This document shows, piece after piece, positions 1-8,949 of a DNA stretch of 64,000 nt; positions within the stretch are counted from its first letter, which is position 1, and every line of letters starts with the position of its first letter. The stretch covers positions 1-64,000 of the forward strand of contig CAYFFQ010000001.1 in NCBI GenBank assembly GCA_964342465.1. The letters are read 5' to 3'. The notes beneath the pieces are model-generated. The model was given only the letters and a program-made list of their open reading frames with translations, ran no database searches and was not told where the DNA came from. The translations under genes were made by a program, and so were the position numbers. The DNA is from MGIIb-Q1 sp964342465. GTDB taxonomy: Archaea; Thermoplasmatota; Poseidoniia; Poseidoniales; Thalassarchaeaceae.

Positions 1-1514
1 GGGAAGAAGGTTTCGAGGGCAAAAAGCGGGTCGGGGTCACTGCCATCATGGTAGGCGATGAACGCCCCCCCATCGCGCATTATACCCATGCTGGCAAAAT
101 CAAAGCGGATGTCGTTGCCAGCCCCTGATGTGGAGTCTAGATTCCCCAACCCCAAATATGTCAAAGTATCCGGCTCCATGTTTTTTGAATAATCCCGGAC
201 ATGCCACGCCACATCGATATCTGGCCCCGCCGCACTCTGGTAGCGCACATTGAGGACGAACAGGTCATGTTCACCATTGGCGTGAAACTCCCACTCCTCG
301 ATACTGTCGGCCACACCCGTCAAATTGTAGGTCTGGTTCTCCCAACTCTCCCCCCCATCCCAACTCAACTGATGAGTGAACAGCAGCCCATCGAGCCTTA
401 CACAATGCAACGCCCCCGCAGAATCGAAGGCACAGTATTGGCTCGGAAGCGAATTTCCGTCAGCAGTCGTCGCCCTCCACCAATTCAGCGAGGTGTCCAG
501 CCACGCATCTCCTCCGTCAGAGAAGAAACTCGGGAAGTAGAGCCCCCCACTAGGCACTGGAAAAGCGCGCATCTCCTTATGCGGTTTTGTAAAGTCCCAC
601 GCCGCCTCCAAGTCTGAAAAATTTAGGTCAACGGCCTCCACATCGAGATTCGCATCGCGGTCTGGGAATTCGAAATAGTAGTAGTTCAATCCATCCACAC
701 TGATTTGTCCACCACGGTTGGATGATTGGTGCCAGAAATTGCTGATGACAAGGCTCGCCCACTCGCCACTCCCTATGTTCGAGGATATGGGTCCAACCAC
801 CTCCACCTGCCAAGAACGGTCGTAGAACGGTTCGGTCAATCGGTTGTAGCACCAACTCCAAGATTCACTATCTGCATCCCACAGGAATGCGTAGAACTGG
901 TCACCGCCACTACTGCTCGGGTAGGGGAACCAGCCCATGGAAATGATGTCGCCAGTCGTCGTCTGCACGATGCTCCCTTCACCAAGTCCCTCTTGCCCAG
1001 GGACAGTGTATTTCGGGGTTCGGCAGCCGAATTGGGTTAGGACAGTCGGCTTCCACTCTTGCCAAGTGTGGCCGCGGTCTTCCGACCATGTCGGGTATTC
1101 GCCGCCGAAATTGAGTAGCCAACCCCATTCGGTGGCGGCGAGATAATGCTCGCAGCAGTTTCCACCGTAGGTTGCATCAAAGACTCCCCAAGTTGAGTTG
1201 CCCCAAAGTGAGCGATTGACCCACTGTTCACTGGCCGAATCCCATTCACCGACGCTTTGACTTGCATCTGGGTTGGCGACATCAAAAGATTCCGCCCGGT
1301 GGGGTAGTAAAGTAGCGTCGTCAATGTACGAGAAGCCGGCGTCCCAGTCGGGGGCTCCACTCTGTTTTCCTCCACCATCGTCGCCGCCGAAGCAGCCGGC
1401 AAAGACCGAAGTTGTCACCAATAACGAAAAGAGTACGGCGCGCGTACTTGAGTGAGATACCCGGTGAGATGCACTCTCTTGTCCAGCAAATTCAGTTTGG
1501 CTGGCTTCCCACAT
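1..1514 (-). CDS. Secreted lipoprotein with BNR/Asp-box-like repeats (3' end outside window)
   Basis: An open reading frame on the minus strand runs from an ATG at 1514 off the left edge (about 504 codons visible, no stop). The N-terminus has a hydrophobic stretch ending in a lipobox (SVFAGC, Cys near residue 41) followed by a GGDDGGG linker, so the protein is probably lipid-anchored outside the cell. The body is rich in Trp, Asp and Gly and holds Asp-box-like motifs (SEDRGHTW near 143, SWDGGESW near 381), as in sialidase-type beta-propellers. That suggests a beta-propeller fold, but no catalytic residues can be assigned. The ATG is 27 codons before the hydrophobic stretch, longer than usual for a lipoprotein signal, and no other start lies between. 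Function unknown. Confidence 0.75.
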   Translation of the reverse strand, partial: MWEASQTEFAGQESASHRVSHSSTRAVLFSLLVTTSVFAGCFGGDDGGGKQSGAPDWDAGFSYIDDATLLPHRAESFDVANPDASQSVGEWDSASEQWVNRSLWGNSTWGVFDATYGGNCCEHYLAATEWGWLLNFGGEYPTWSEDRGHTWQEWKPTVLTQFGCRTPKYTVPGQEGLGEGSIVQTTTGDIISMGWFPYPSSSGGDQFYAFLWDADSESWSWCYNRLTEPFYDRSWQVEVVGPISSNIGSGEWASLVISNFWHQSSNRGGQISVDGLNYYYFEFPDRDANLDVEAVDLNFSDLEAAWDFTKPHKEMRAFPVPSGGLYFPSFFSDGGDAWLDTSLNWWRATTADGNSLPSQYCAFDSAGALHCVRLDGLLFTHQLSWDGGESWENQTYNLTGVADSIEEWEFHANGEHDLFVLNVRYQSAAGPDIDVAWHVRDYSKNMEPDTLTYLGLGNLDSTSGAGNDIRFDFASMGIMRDGGAFIAYHDGSDPDPLFALETFF

Positions 1515-1757
1515 CAATGAATGCGAGCCGCTTTCGCTTTTTACGCCCTTCGCGGATGCGGGCGTCAAGGTTTGGCGGGTGGGTGCATCAGGCATTGTTG
1601 GGTGATGGCGTGATCCACATCCTCTCCATCTATTCGGCTTGCTTCCTCATAGGGGGTTGATTGATAGAATGCAAATCCATTTCCGAAGTTATAATTCCCA
1701 TTCCCCGTTCGAGTAGTGGTGGGTCATCTATGAAACAATCTAACCTATTTGTAACCA

Positions 1758-1840
1758 CTTTTGATTTGTTGGTTCTCATCATCAATCTTTGATTTGTAGG
1801 TTCTCAGTATTCATCTTTAATTTGATGTTTCTCGTAGTCA
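1758..1840. repeat. Tandem repeat, ~28-bp unit x3, copying the 3' end of the 1804 gene
   Basis: Three degenerate units start near 1758, 1787 and 1814 (spacing 29 and 27). The rightmost unit is the real end of the 1804-2196 gene (reading EKHQIKDEY-stop on the minus strand). The next two read ENLQIKD-stop and ENQQIKS, so the terminal codons were duplicated past the stop. The rest of the gap between the two minus-strand genes (1515-1757) shows no gene or clear signal. Confidence 0.8.
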
Positions 1841-2196
1841 AAATGTGCATCAACTTCATACATTTTCATTTGGAAATCGGGGTCACATTCGTAGTCAATT
1901 AGGCTTCCTAGGATCATCATCATCGGCTCAAATGTCGAGTTTCTCACAGGAGGTTCAGCAACAGAATTCAGAGTTTCATTGTCAAATCCAGACCAATACC
2001 GACTACAATCGTCAGGAGGGCCGGTCTTTGTCAAAACAAAATCTATGTCAATTGATGCATTCCCATCACTATTCCAACTTGGATTAGTTGGTAACCAAAT
2101 TCTCTGAGGTTGATTGTTGTTCAGAAATTGCATCGCCGGCACGAAACCCCAATAACCCTTGAAGTTATTCCCGTATTGAGTGAACCGCTTTGACAC
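1804..2196 (-). CDS. Small hypothetical protein
   Basis: A 130-residue frame opening with GTG (VSKRFTQYGNN). I do not recognise the family. It is rich in Asn, Asp, Pro and aromatic residues, has no signal peptide or membrane segment, and ends in a charged tail (HQIKDEY). The DNA is clearly more AT-rich than its neighbours, and poly-T runs lie just upstream (about 2212-2230). It could be the remainder of a longer decayed or acquired gene. Duplication of its last codons downstream, the same pattern seen behind bona fide genes in this window, argues that the frame is real. Confidence 0.5.
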   Translation of the reverse strand: MSKRFTQYGNNFKGYWGFVPAMQFLNNNQPQRIWLPTNPSWNSDGNASIDIDFVLTKTGPPDDCSRYWSGFDNETLNSVAEPPVRNSTFEPMMMILGSLIDYECDPDFQMKMYEVDAHFDYEKHQIKDEY

Positions 2197-2267
2197 AAGG
2201 TCTTGGAAACCCCTTTTTTTTACCCTTTTTCGTGATTTTGATATGATTGTCGTATTGAGTTTGATAA

Positions 2268-2279
2268 ATTGTTAACAAT
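2268..2279. promoter_or_regulatory. 12-bp perfect palindrome in AT-rich gap
   Basis: ATTGTTAACAAT is a perfect palindrome between the end of the 2307 gene and the start of the 1804 gene, both on the minus strand. It could be an operator or a chance product of AT-richness; no regulator is adjacent. Confidence 0.3.
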
Positions 2280-2306
2280 CAACATGACAAGATTTGTTGT
2301 TGCGCA

Positions 2307-3467
2307 TCAATTGTTTTGTGAAAAATCAAAGGGGCGCTCGCCGCCACTGAGGAAGTAGCGCCACCATCTTCGAGGTGAACAACGAGCCGCTTCAGGACTG
2401 ATTTTCTCCAGCCGCTTGAACATCTTACGATGGCGTCTACGAATCCTCCCGTCCAACCCACAAGTCACACAATAGACCATGATGGCGGTTTGTTTACCCT
2501 GTTCGTCGATAATCTCCAAAAAACGGATGAAGTCGTCTTGGTTCTCCTCAAACTCAAGAATCTCTTCAGGGCTAATTCTGTGCAACAAGCGGTCGAGGAA
2601 AAGAGTCACATTCGGGTGAAAATCATGCACATGGACGACCTGAGATTTTATGGCAAGCAGGACTGCAGTCCTCTTCTTCTTAGGTAGGTTTTCAAACCCT
2701 TCAGCGAAGAGCATGTCCTCCAGCTCATCGAGGTGTAGAGGCACCAACGCGCGAATTCTGATCTCTCGCATGACCCTATGCACGACTATCATGTTCCACA
2801 AGGCGAAGACGGGTATTGAGATTGTTTCTATGACGGCGCGGGAGGCAGTTCTTCCGGAAACTCGCACGAAGATTCTTCGATAGAGGGATTTGAGGATTAT
2901 TCTGGTGATCTTGATCTTTGATTTATGGGCAGCCATGCCAAGCAGAAGAAATAATTTGTTGAGGTGCTCACGAGGGTTGATTCCGTACAGTTCCTCATGG
3001 GGGTTCGGAGCCCGCAGGCCGGCATACATCAGTGACAGAATCATCTCATCAGTCGCAGTCTCATCATGAATTATTCGCGGTCTGATTCCTGAAATAACGG
3101 ACATCGCCCGCGCCGTTCGCAGGGTATCTGCATATATCACAGCCAATTCAAGAATCGTTATTACAATTCCAAAACTAGCGGTTACACCGTAATATTTTGC
3201 CGATTCAATCCAAGATTCTGTCAGTGATTCTGGTCTGAGTGGCTCGGCAGCAAGAACTACCATGACAATTCCGATTCCGCTCATGATTCCATAAAGTCCA
3301 GCCCGTATTATCATCATCAGTTGCTCTCGCCACATCAAGTCTTGTCTCTCCTTCAATGAAAGGTCATCTGTCTGCTTCTTTGGATGAAATTCGGAGAGTA
3401 GAAAATTGAGAATGCGCAAAGGCAGTCGCCCCATCTCTTCAACAGTCTTGACAACCTTGAGGGCCAC
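2307..3467 (-). CDS. Multi-pass membrane protein of unknown function
   Basis: A 386-residue protein with a GTG start at 3467; an ATG 11 codons later (3434) is an alternative. Hydrophobic helices lie at about residues 50-75, 90-115 and 212-235, separated by basic cytoplasmic-type segments; the last 130 residues are charged, with a basic patch near 355-375 (RIRRRHRKMFKRLEK). The architecture resembles bacterial proteins annotated as LBF_2804-like membrane proteins, but I recall that only loosely. It is divergent from the 3585 gene, with about 117 bp between them. No enzyme motif is seen. Confidence 0.7.
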   Translation of the reverse strand: MALKVVKTVEEMGRLPLRILNFLLSEFHPKKQTDDLSLKERQDLMWREQLMMIIRAGLYGIMSGIGIVMVVLAAEPLRPESLTESWIESAKYYGVTASFGIVITILELAVIYADTLRTARAMSVISGIRPRIIHDETATDEMILSLMYAGLRAPNPHEELYGINPREHLNKLFLLLGMAAHKSKIKITRIILKSLYRRIFVRVSGRTASRAVIETISIPVFALWNMIVVHRVMREIRIRALVPLHLDELEDMLFAEGFENLPKKKRTAVLLAIKSQVVHVHDFHPNVTLFLDRLLHRISPEEILEFEENQDDFIRFLEIIDEQGKQTAIMVYCVTCGLDGRIRRRHRKMFKRLEKISPEAARCSPRRWWRYFLSGGERPFDFSQNN

Positions 3468-3551
3468 AAGTGGTGGGTGACGTCTGAGTTCTCAATCATT
3501 ACGGCGAATGATAGGAGAGGCACCAAGTTGTGATTGAGCCACAACCCTCTA

Positions 3552-3559
3552 CGATTATG
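3552..3559 (+). promoter_or_regulatory. Candidate TATA box of the 3585 gene
   Basis: CGATTATGA is centred about 28 bases before the ATG at 3585, the spacing expected if transcription starts at or near the start codon. Confidence 0.35.
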
Positions 3560-3584
3560 AAGCGGTGTGGCGGTGGCTTAGTTG

Positions 3585-6065
3585 ATGAAGGGGCGGCGGG
3601 TACCTCTCTTGCTCATCGCTCTGCTTCTTGCCGTATTCACTCCGCTTTCACCTCAGTCATCTGCACATATCTCAGATGATGTGGTTCATGACCACATCAT
3701 CATGACTGAAATCCTTGTCAGCGCTTCTTCAGAAGCATACAACGGTACTGATTGGAATGGTGATGGGAATTTCGGCTCATCTTCCGACCAATTCATCGAG
3801 TTGTGGAACCCAACAAATGAAACCATCAACATCGGAGGTTGGTGGCTCGATGACGACCCCAATGGCGGTTCTCCCCCCTGTTCAATCGGTTGGAACACCA
3901 ACATCTCACCCGATGAAAGAATCGTTTTCTATCGTTCAGTGACAGGACTGGAGTTCTCATATTTTGATGGAGATACAGCCCAACTCTCCAACCAATATGG
4001 TGCAGTCATCGATTCCTACAATTATCCCGGCTACGATTCCGACTGGGATGTATCCTATGGCCGGCTGGCGGACGGTTCGTGGGGTAAGAGTGGTGCAGGG
4101 AAGAGCCCATCCCCTACCCCCGGTCTTGCCAATGATGCTGAATGGCCACAGGGAGCGCAGAGACAGGGTTCGTGTTACACACCCCGCGACCATATCCACG
4201 AGGGAGAGTATGTGCTCAAGGGGAGGGTGGTCACCATGGTTGACGAGTCCACGGTCTACAACGACGGCCACATCTATGTCAAGGACGGCATCATCATGGA
4301 TGTCTGGTCTGGCCCGACCCCCTCACATCTCGACCTTTCTGAAGTCTCAGTGGTTGAAACGGATGGAACAATTTTCCCCGGCCTCATAGACATGCATAAC
4401 CACTATCACTACAACTACCTGCCACTTTGGGATTACACTCCTGAGAACGGTCAGTTCTACACCAATCGCTATCAATGGAAGGATAATCCAAACTACAAAC
4501 CTCAAGTCTCTTGGCCGAAGGTCTTCATGTTGCAGGGAAATATGTGGGGGCTTGCTGACGAGGCTGTCAAGTATGCCGAAGTAAAGTCGATTGTCGGTGG
4601 TACGACCTCCATTCAAGGTGGTCCTTCAAGCAGTGGGGATGCTTGGGACAGCATCCTTGCTCGCAACATAGAACATTGGAATTTCGGCGAGGATAATATC
4701 GGGACGTGTGCTGTCTGTGATGCTGCGTACGACCCCGATTACAGCGGTGACCATATCATCGAAGATTCCGAAGCCGGTCATCTCGATGGCTGGTTCGTCC
4801 ATGTTGCTGAGGGTGTTGATGGCTCGTCTCTGAATGAATTTCAGATTCTGAAAGAGCAAGGTCTGTTGCTTCCCGAAACAATTTTGATTCACGGTATTCC
4901 GCTTCGGGAACAACAGTTTGCCGATATGGCAGCAGCCGATTCAACACTGGTCTGGTCGCCGACCTCGAACATGCTGCTTTACGGCGACACCGCACGGCCA
5001 GAACTCGCAAAAGAGGCGGGTGTGAGGATAACTTTGGCTCCTGACTGGGCGCCTTCCGGCGCAAAGAACACTCTGCACGAATTGAAGTTCGCCGATTGGT
5101 GGAATACGCACAAGATGGATGGTGCATTCACCGATTATGAATTGGCGCAGATGGTGACAAGCAATGCAGCAGATGCGATGAAATGGCAATCTCATCTCGG
5201 AAGAATCCAATCTGGATTGGCTGCCGACCTCATCATAGTAGACAATATCGCCGAAGACCCATACCGCACACTCATCGAGGCTGTTGACCCTGATGTCAGG
5301 TTGGTGACAGTCGGTGGACTTGCAGTTTTTGGCGATGAAGACATCATGCAGGTGATGAACGGTGACGACTATGAGTTGGTTTCAGGTAATGGCTTCACAA
5401 AGGCTCTCGACATCACCTACGATGCAGTCGAAGATGGCTCGCAGACATTCGCCCTCATCGACGAGAGACTTACTAGGGCGATGCGATTCAATCGCTCAGA
5501 GATGTTCGAATCTTGGGGCAACGATTCATACACTTGGGAGGAGTTCAACGATTGGCTCGACCAGTCGTACTCCACTCTCGGCTCGCTACCTCTCGACCCT
5601 ATCTTCACATACGGTGACGAGAGATATTTCGATGTTCTAAATCGCTCTACTCCGTTCAACAGTCAAGGTACCCTCGACCTATACATGAGGTATTACGATG
5701 TAGCGATGGATGAGAACGGCAACCGCAGCAAGACCTTCACCCCTCCTGAGGACGACCCCCCGAACAACGGTGGAAATGGTGGGAATGGTGGTGGTGGTGG
5801 CACTTCCCCTTCACAATGCACTGATGGTGACACAAAGACCATCGACGAAGGATGCAACACCTGCACCTGTGAGTCTGAAACTTGGGTCTGCACAGAACTC
5901 GCCTGCGTCACCGATGAACCGCAGACGGGGCAGGATGAAGGTGGGGATTTGGCGGCGAGGCTCCTCGACCCTTCCTCGCCCCTCTACTGGGTCATGGTAT
6001 TCATCGCTATGTCGGTAATCCTCGGCTCGGTAGTTTCGCTCATTGTCGTCTCTCGCAGAACCTAG
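3585..6065 (+). CDS. Secreted, C-terminally anchored lamin-tail/amidohydrolase fusion protein
   Basis: An 826-residue protein starting at ATG 3585 (context TTGATGAAG). A signal peptide (MKGRRVPLLLIALLLAVF) leads into a lamin-tail (LTD) domain at about 38-190 (IELWNPTNETINIGGWWLDDD). An imidazolonepropionase-like amidohydrolase follows at about 207-580, with HxH metal ligands in GLIDMHNHYH, further His in LIHGIP and VHVAEG, and the Asp in LAPDWAPSG, so the metal site looks complete. Then come a Gly-rich linker, a Cys-rich segment (CNTCTCESETWVC, resembling pacifastin/VWC-type modules) and a C-terminal membrane helix with a short basic tail. It is probably a cell-surface hydrolase of a cyclic amide or peptide-like substrate. 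The substrate is unknown and an LTD fused to this enzyme is unusual. Confidence 0.85.
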   Translation: MKGRRVPLLLIALLLAVFTPLSPQSSAHISDDVVHDHIIMTEILVSASSEAYNGTDWNGDGNFGSSSDQFIELWNPTNETINIGGWWLDDDPNGGSPPCSIGWNTNISPDERIVFYRSVTGLEFSYFDGDTAQLSNQYGAVIDSYNYPGYDSDWDVSYGRLADGSWGKSGAGKSPSPTPGLANDAEWPQGAQRQGSCYTPRDHIHEGEYVLKGRVVTMVDESTVYNDGHIYVKDGIIMDVWSGPTPSHLDLSEVSVVETDGTIFPGLIDMHNHYHYNYLPLWDYTPENGQFYTNRYQWKDNPNYKPQVSWPKVFMLQGNMWGLADEAVKYAEVKSIVGGTTSIQGGPSSSGDAWDSILARNIEHWNFGEDNIGTCAVCDAAYDPDYSGDHIIEDSEAGHLDGWFVHVAEGVDGSSLNEFQILKEQGLLLPETILIHGIPLREQQFADMAAADSTLVWSPTSNMLLYGDTARPELAKEAGVRITLAPDWAPSGAKNTLHELKFADWWNTHKMDGAFTDYELAQMVTSNAADAMKWQSHLGRIQSGLAADLIIVDNIAEDPYRTLIEAVDPDVRLVTVGGLAVFGDEDIMQVMNGDDYELVSGNGFTKALDITYDAVEDGSQTFALIDERLTRAMRFNRSEMFESWGNDSYTWEEFNDWLDQSYSTLGSLPLDPIFTYGDERYFDVLNRSTPFNSQGTLDLYMRYYDVAMDENGNRSKTFTPPEDDPPNNGGNGGNGGGGGTSPSQCTDGDTKTIDEGCNTCTCESETWVCTELACVTDEPQTGQDEGGDLAARLLDPSSPLYWVMVFIAMSVILGSVVSLIVVSRRT

Positions 6066-6113
6066 TGAGCAACCGTGATGAGTCACTTTTTGCCCAACTA
6101 TGGCTTTGACGGT

Positions 6114-6190
6114 GGTCAGGAGATGCTCCATTGAGGCCCATCAGCGGGGGCGAACGAGGTCAGGAGATGCTCCATTCTGGCCCATCAGCG
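6114..6190. repeat. 44-bp direct duplication of the cysS 3' end
   Basis: GGTCAGGAGATGCTCCATT occurs at 6114 and again at 6158. The copy at 6158 holds the real cysS end (DGPEWSIS-stop on the minus strand); the downstream copy reads DGPQWSIS-stop. The terminal codons and stop were therefore duplicated into the gap between convergent genes. Confidence 0.9.
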
Positions 6191-7653
6191 GTATCAATGA
6201 CCGTCACTCCAAGCGCCGCCAATTCATCGCGGATGGAATCAGCCGAATCCCAATCCTTCGCCTGACGAGCGATTGCCCTTCGTGCTAGCAGTTGCTCGAC
6301 GGCAGGCGCCAACTCGGCTCGCCGCGGGTCATCAACAGGCTCAGTGAGTGCATCTTCTCGGCTGGGGAGCAGTCCGAGAGCCCGACCAGCGAATTCTTCC
6401 AGCCACTCGCAGATGTATGCGGCGAAAGCGGTTCGGTCATCATCGTCCATATCGCCCCCCATCGTCTTGTATGTGAGGCGAACCACCGCGCTCACCTTGG
6501 AAAGAGCCTCGCGGGTGTTGAAATCGTCATCCATCGCTTCAGCACACTCTTCACCCCACTTCTCGACCAGCCCAATGGTGTGGGCCAAACCTTCCCCTCC
6601 GAGGGTTGGTCGAGGGAGGGCTACGAGGTCATCCCTGTCCACCTCTCCCCACAGTTCAAGACAGTCTCGGTAAGCATCCTCCAATCTTCCCTGACTCCGT
6701 TTTCCATCCTTGAGGAAATGCTCCGAGAAATCGATCGGATTGCGGTAGTGGGCGTTGAGCAGGGTGTGTCTCAGAACCAGTGGCTCAAAGGTCTTCAATG
6801 CGTCCGAGATGGTCCAGAAATTGCCGAGTGACTTGCTCATCTTTTCGCCGTCCACATTGACAAAACCGTTGTGCATCCAATGGTGTACGAGTGGTGATTT
6901 GCCTGTACAACACTCCGATTGGAAGATCTCCGCCTCATGATGCGGAAACCGCAGGTCTTCCCCGCCACCATGAATGTCAAATTGTTCACCAAAATAGTGC
7001 AGACTCATGGCACTGCATTCGATGTGCCAACCAGGTCTTCCAGGCCCCCACGGACTCTCCCATTGTGGTTCGCCCGGTTTAGAAAATTTCCACAGGGCGA
7101 AATCCTTGTGGTCGCGCTTTCCGCTTCCGGTCCCCCCAACTCGTCCACCTGCACCGGCACGGACAGACTCGATTTTCTGACCAGTCAGAAGTCCGTATTT
7201 CTCCGGCGCTGATTCGACGCTGAAGTAGACTCCGTCTTCTCCGATGTAGGCGTGGTCTTTGTCGATGAGAACCTCTACCATGTCTATGATGTCCTCAATA
7301 CTCCCACTGACACGTGGATAATGGTCTGCACGCATGACATTGAGTGCATCCATCGCCAAAAAGTAATCCTCGATATTTCTCTCTGCCACTTCTGTGAAAT
7401 CAATCCCTTCGGAATTCGCCGCCATGATTATCTTGTCATCTATGTCGGTGAAATTCTGCACATAAGTGACATCGTACCCCTTGGCCTCCAGCCAGCGGTG
7501 AACGATATCAAAGGCGATGTAGCAGCGGGCGTGGCCGAGATGTGACGGGGAATAGGGGGTGATGCCGCAGACATACATCCTGACCCGACCCGGCTCGATG
7601 GTTGTGAAATCGACCTTTTCGCGACGGCGTGTGTCATAGACTCTCAGAGGCAT
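6160..7653 (-). CDS. cysS: Cysteinyl-tRNA synthetase
   Basis: Class I aminoacyl-tRNA synthetase that charges tRNA-Cys in the cytoplasm. It carries the HIGH-type motif as SHLGHAR, the conserved MYVCGITPY segment before it with the Zn-ligand Cys, the second Zn site (WHIECSAM and HHEAE), and KMSKSLGNF. The length (497 residues) is normal. I chose ATG 7653 because the family begins with a short MxLRVYDT-like strand; an upstream start at 7686 would add 11 residues and leave only 30 bases to the divergent SDR gene. Sharing the gap with the SDR gene implies divergent promoters. Its last codons are duplicated downstream. Confidence 0.97.
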   Translation of the reverse strand: MPLRVYDTRRREKVDFTTIEPGRVRMYVCGITPYSPSHLGHARCYIAFDIVHRWLEAKGYDVTYVQNFTDIDDKIIMAANSEGIDFTEVAERNIEDYFLAMDALNVMRADHYPRVSGSIEDIIDMVEVLIDKDHAYIGEDGVYFSVESAPEKYGLLTGQKIESVRAGAGGRVGGTGSGKRDHKDFALWKFSKPGEPQWESPWGPGRPGWHIECSAMSLHYFGEQFDIHGGGEDLRFPHHEAEIFQSECCTGKSPLVHHWMHNGFVNVDGEKMSKSLGNFWTISDALKTFEPLVLRHTLLNAHYRNPIDFSEHFLKDGKRSQGRLEDAYRDCLELWGEVDRDDLVALPRPTLGGEGLAHTIGLVEKWGEECAEAMDDDFNTREALSKVSAVVRLTYKTMGGDMDDDDRTAFAAYICEWLEEFAGRALGLLPSREDALTEPVDDPRRAELAPAVEQLLARRAIARQAKDWDSADSIRDELAALGVTVIDTADGPEWSIS

Positions 7654-7688
7654 CGGCACACTCTCATCCTGCCGTCTATGACACACCG

Positions 7689-7694
7689 TTAAAA
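7689..7694 (+). promoter_or_regulatory. Candidate TATA box of the SDR gene
   Basis: TTAAAA is centred about 26 bases before the ATG at 7717, so the transcript may start at the start codon (leaderless). Read in the other direction, the same AT tract lies about 40 bases from the cysS start. Confidence 0.5.
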
Positions 7695-7716
7695 CATCAC
7701 GCGGAATAGCAAATCC

Positions 7717-8610
7717 ATGACGAAGCGGTCGAAAGAGTCACTGCCCTTGCCTGACATGAGAGGTAAATGCGTGGTCATCACTGGAGCCACCAGAGGAATC
7801 GGAAGGATGGTGGCGCACGGAATTGCACCGATGGGGGCGGATATGGTTATTGTCGGCAGGAGCCGTCAGAGATTGGATGCGACCATCTCAGAGTTGAAGG
7901 CGATAGCCGGCTGTGGAGAGATACACGGTGAGGTCTGTGACCTTCTGCTACTGAGTGAAATCAGGGCATTAGCAGAGAGCATCAAGGTTAGATTCCAAAG
8001 GATAGATGTGTTAGTCAACAATGCTGGAGCCATTTTCACCAAGAACATCAAGACCGAAGAAGGTTTTGAGAGGACGTGGGCTCTGAATCACAACTCCTAC
8101 TTCATGCTCACCACCCTCCTCAAAGACCAACTCATCGCCACCCCTGACGCTCGCGTGGTCAATACCTCGAGTGATGCACATCAGCCCGCGAAGATGGTCT
8201 GGGACGACCTGCAGTACGAGAGGCGTGGAAACAAACAGGGTTGGTCATCCTATTGTCAATCGAAACTGGCGAACATCCTCTTCACGAGGGAACTCGCTCG
8301 CCGCCTCAGTGACTCGGATGTATCCGCCAACTGCATCCATCCCGGATTGGTCGCTACTGGTTTTGCTCGCAACAACGGGCCAATCGGCAAGATGGTGATG
8401 ACTTTGACCCGACTCTTCCAGCGCAGACCTGAGCGAGGAGCAGAGACGATTGTCTGGCTTGCCACCTCGGAAGCGGCTCGGGCTCACAATGGAGAATACC
8501 TGCACGACTGCAAACCGAGAAAGACGACATCCGCGGCGAAGAATGATGAAGATGCCGCAAGATTGTGGTCGCTTTCGGAGAAGATGTGCGGAGTTGAGGG
8601 TGTCTGGTGA
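7717..8610 (+). CDS. Short-chain dehydrogenase/reductase, retinol-dehydrogenase-like
   Basis: A 297-residue classical SDR. It has the NAD(P)-binding TGATRGIGRM motif near residue 23, NNAGA near 105, a catalytic Ser in the VNTSSDAH segment, and the YxxxK pair in SSYCQSKLAN near 178. Layout and length fit the RDH11-14/WW-domain oxidoreductase-like subgroup, which reduces or oxidises lipophilic alcohols and aldehydes; the substrate here is not known. The C-terminal part (WLATSEAARAHNGEY) is typical. It probably acts in the cytoplasm, as no signal peptide is seen. It is divergently transcribed from cysS. Confidence 0.9.
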   Translation: MTKRSKESLPLPDMRGKCVVITGATRGIGRMVAHGIAPMGADMVIVGRSRQRLDATISELKAIAGCGEIHGEVCDLLLLSEIRALAESIKVRFQRIDVLVNNAGAIFTKNIKTEEGFERTWALNHNSYFMLTTLLKDQLIATPDARVVNTSSDAHQPAKMVWDDLQYERRGNKQGWSSYCQSKLANILFTRELARRLSDSDVSANCIHPGLVATGFARNNGPIGKMVMTLTRLFQRRPERGAETIVWLATSEAARAHNGEYLHDCKPRKTTSAAKNDEDAARLWSLSEKMCGVEGVW

Positions 8611-8709
8611 GCGACGCCTCCTCTAAATCAGTGTGAATTGACACCGAATCCCACTTAGTCAGGTAAGAATCCTTCCGCAGATAGACTGTTTGATTTTTCA
8701 CTCTCAACC

Positions 8710-8845
8710 CTCCTGTCCAATTTCACCATAGTGATACAGTCCTATTTTCTGAATTCGCTTCTCCTGTCCAATTTCACCATAGTGATACAGTTTTTATTTT
8801 CTGAATTCGCTTCTCCTGTCCAATTTCACCACACTGTTTCAGTTC
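8710..8845. repeat. Tandem repeat, 51-52-bp unit, ~2.6 copies
   Basis: CTCCTGTCCAATTTCACCAT recurs at 8710, 8761 and 8813 (the third copy is truncated). The array lies in the 339-bp gap between the SDR gene and the 8950 gene; the remainder of that gap (8611-8709, 8846-8949) shows no gene. The units are AT-rich compared with the flanks. Confidence 0.9.
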
Positions 8846-8949
8846 GCTTTTTTCCTCTTGGTCATTCTTCGCGAATCTTCATTGCGTTTCTTGTCCTGCA
8901 ATCACTCTCTGAACACTCCTTGAAAAGTGGTTTTCCCACGCGAGTTGCC

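Noticed and set aside
8731..8949. N-terminal extension of the 8950 membrane protein
   Set aside because: Passes through the 51-bp tandem repeat; MSEADVAREG is a natural start.
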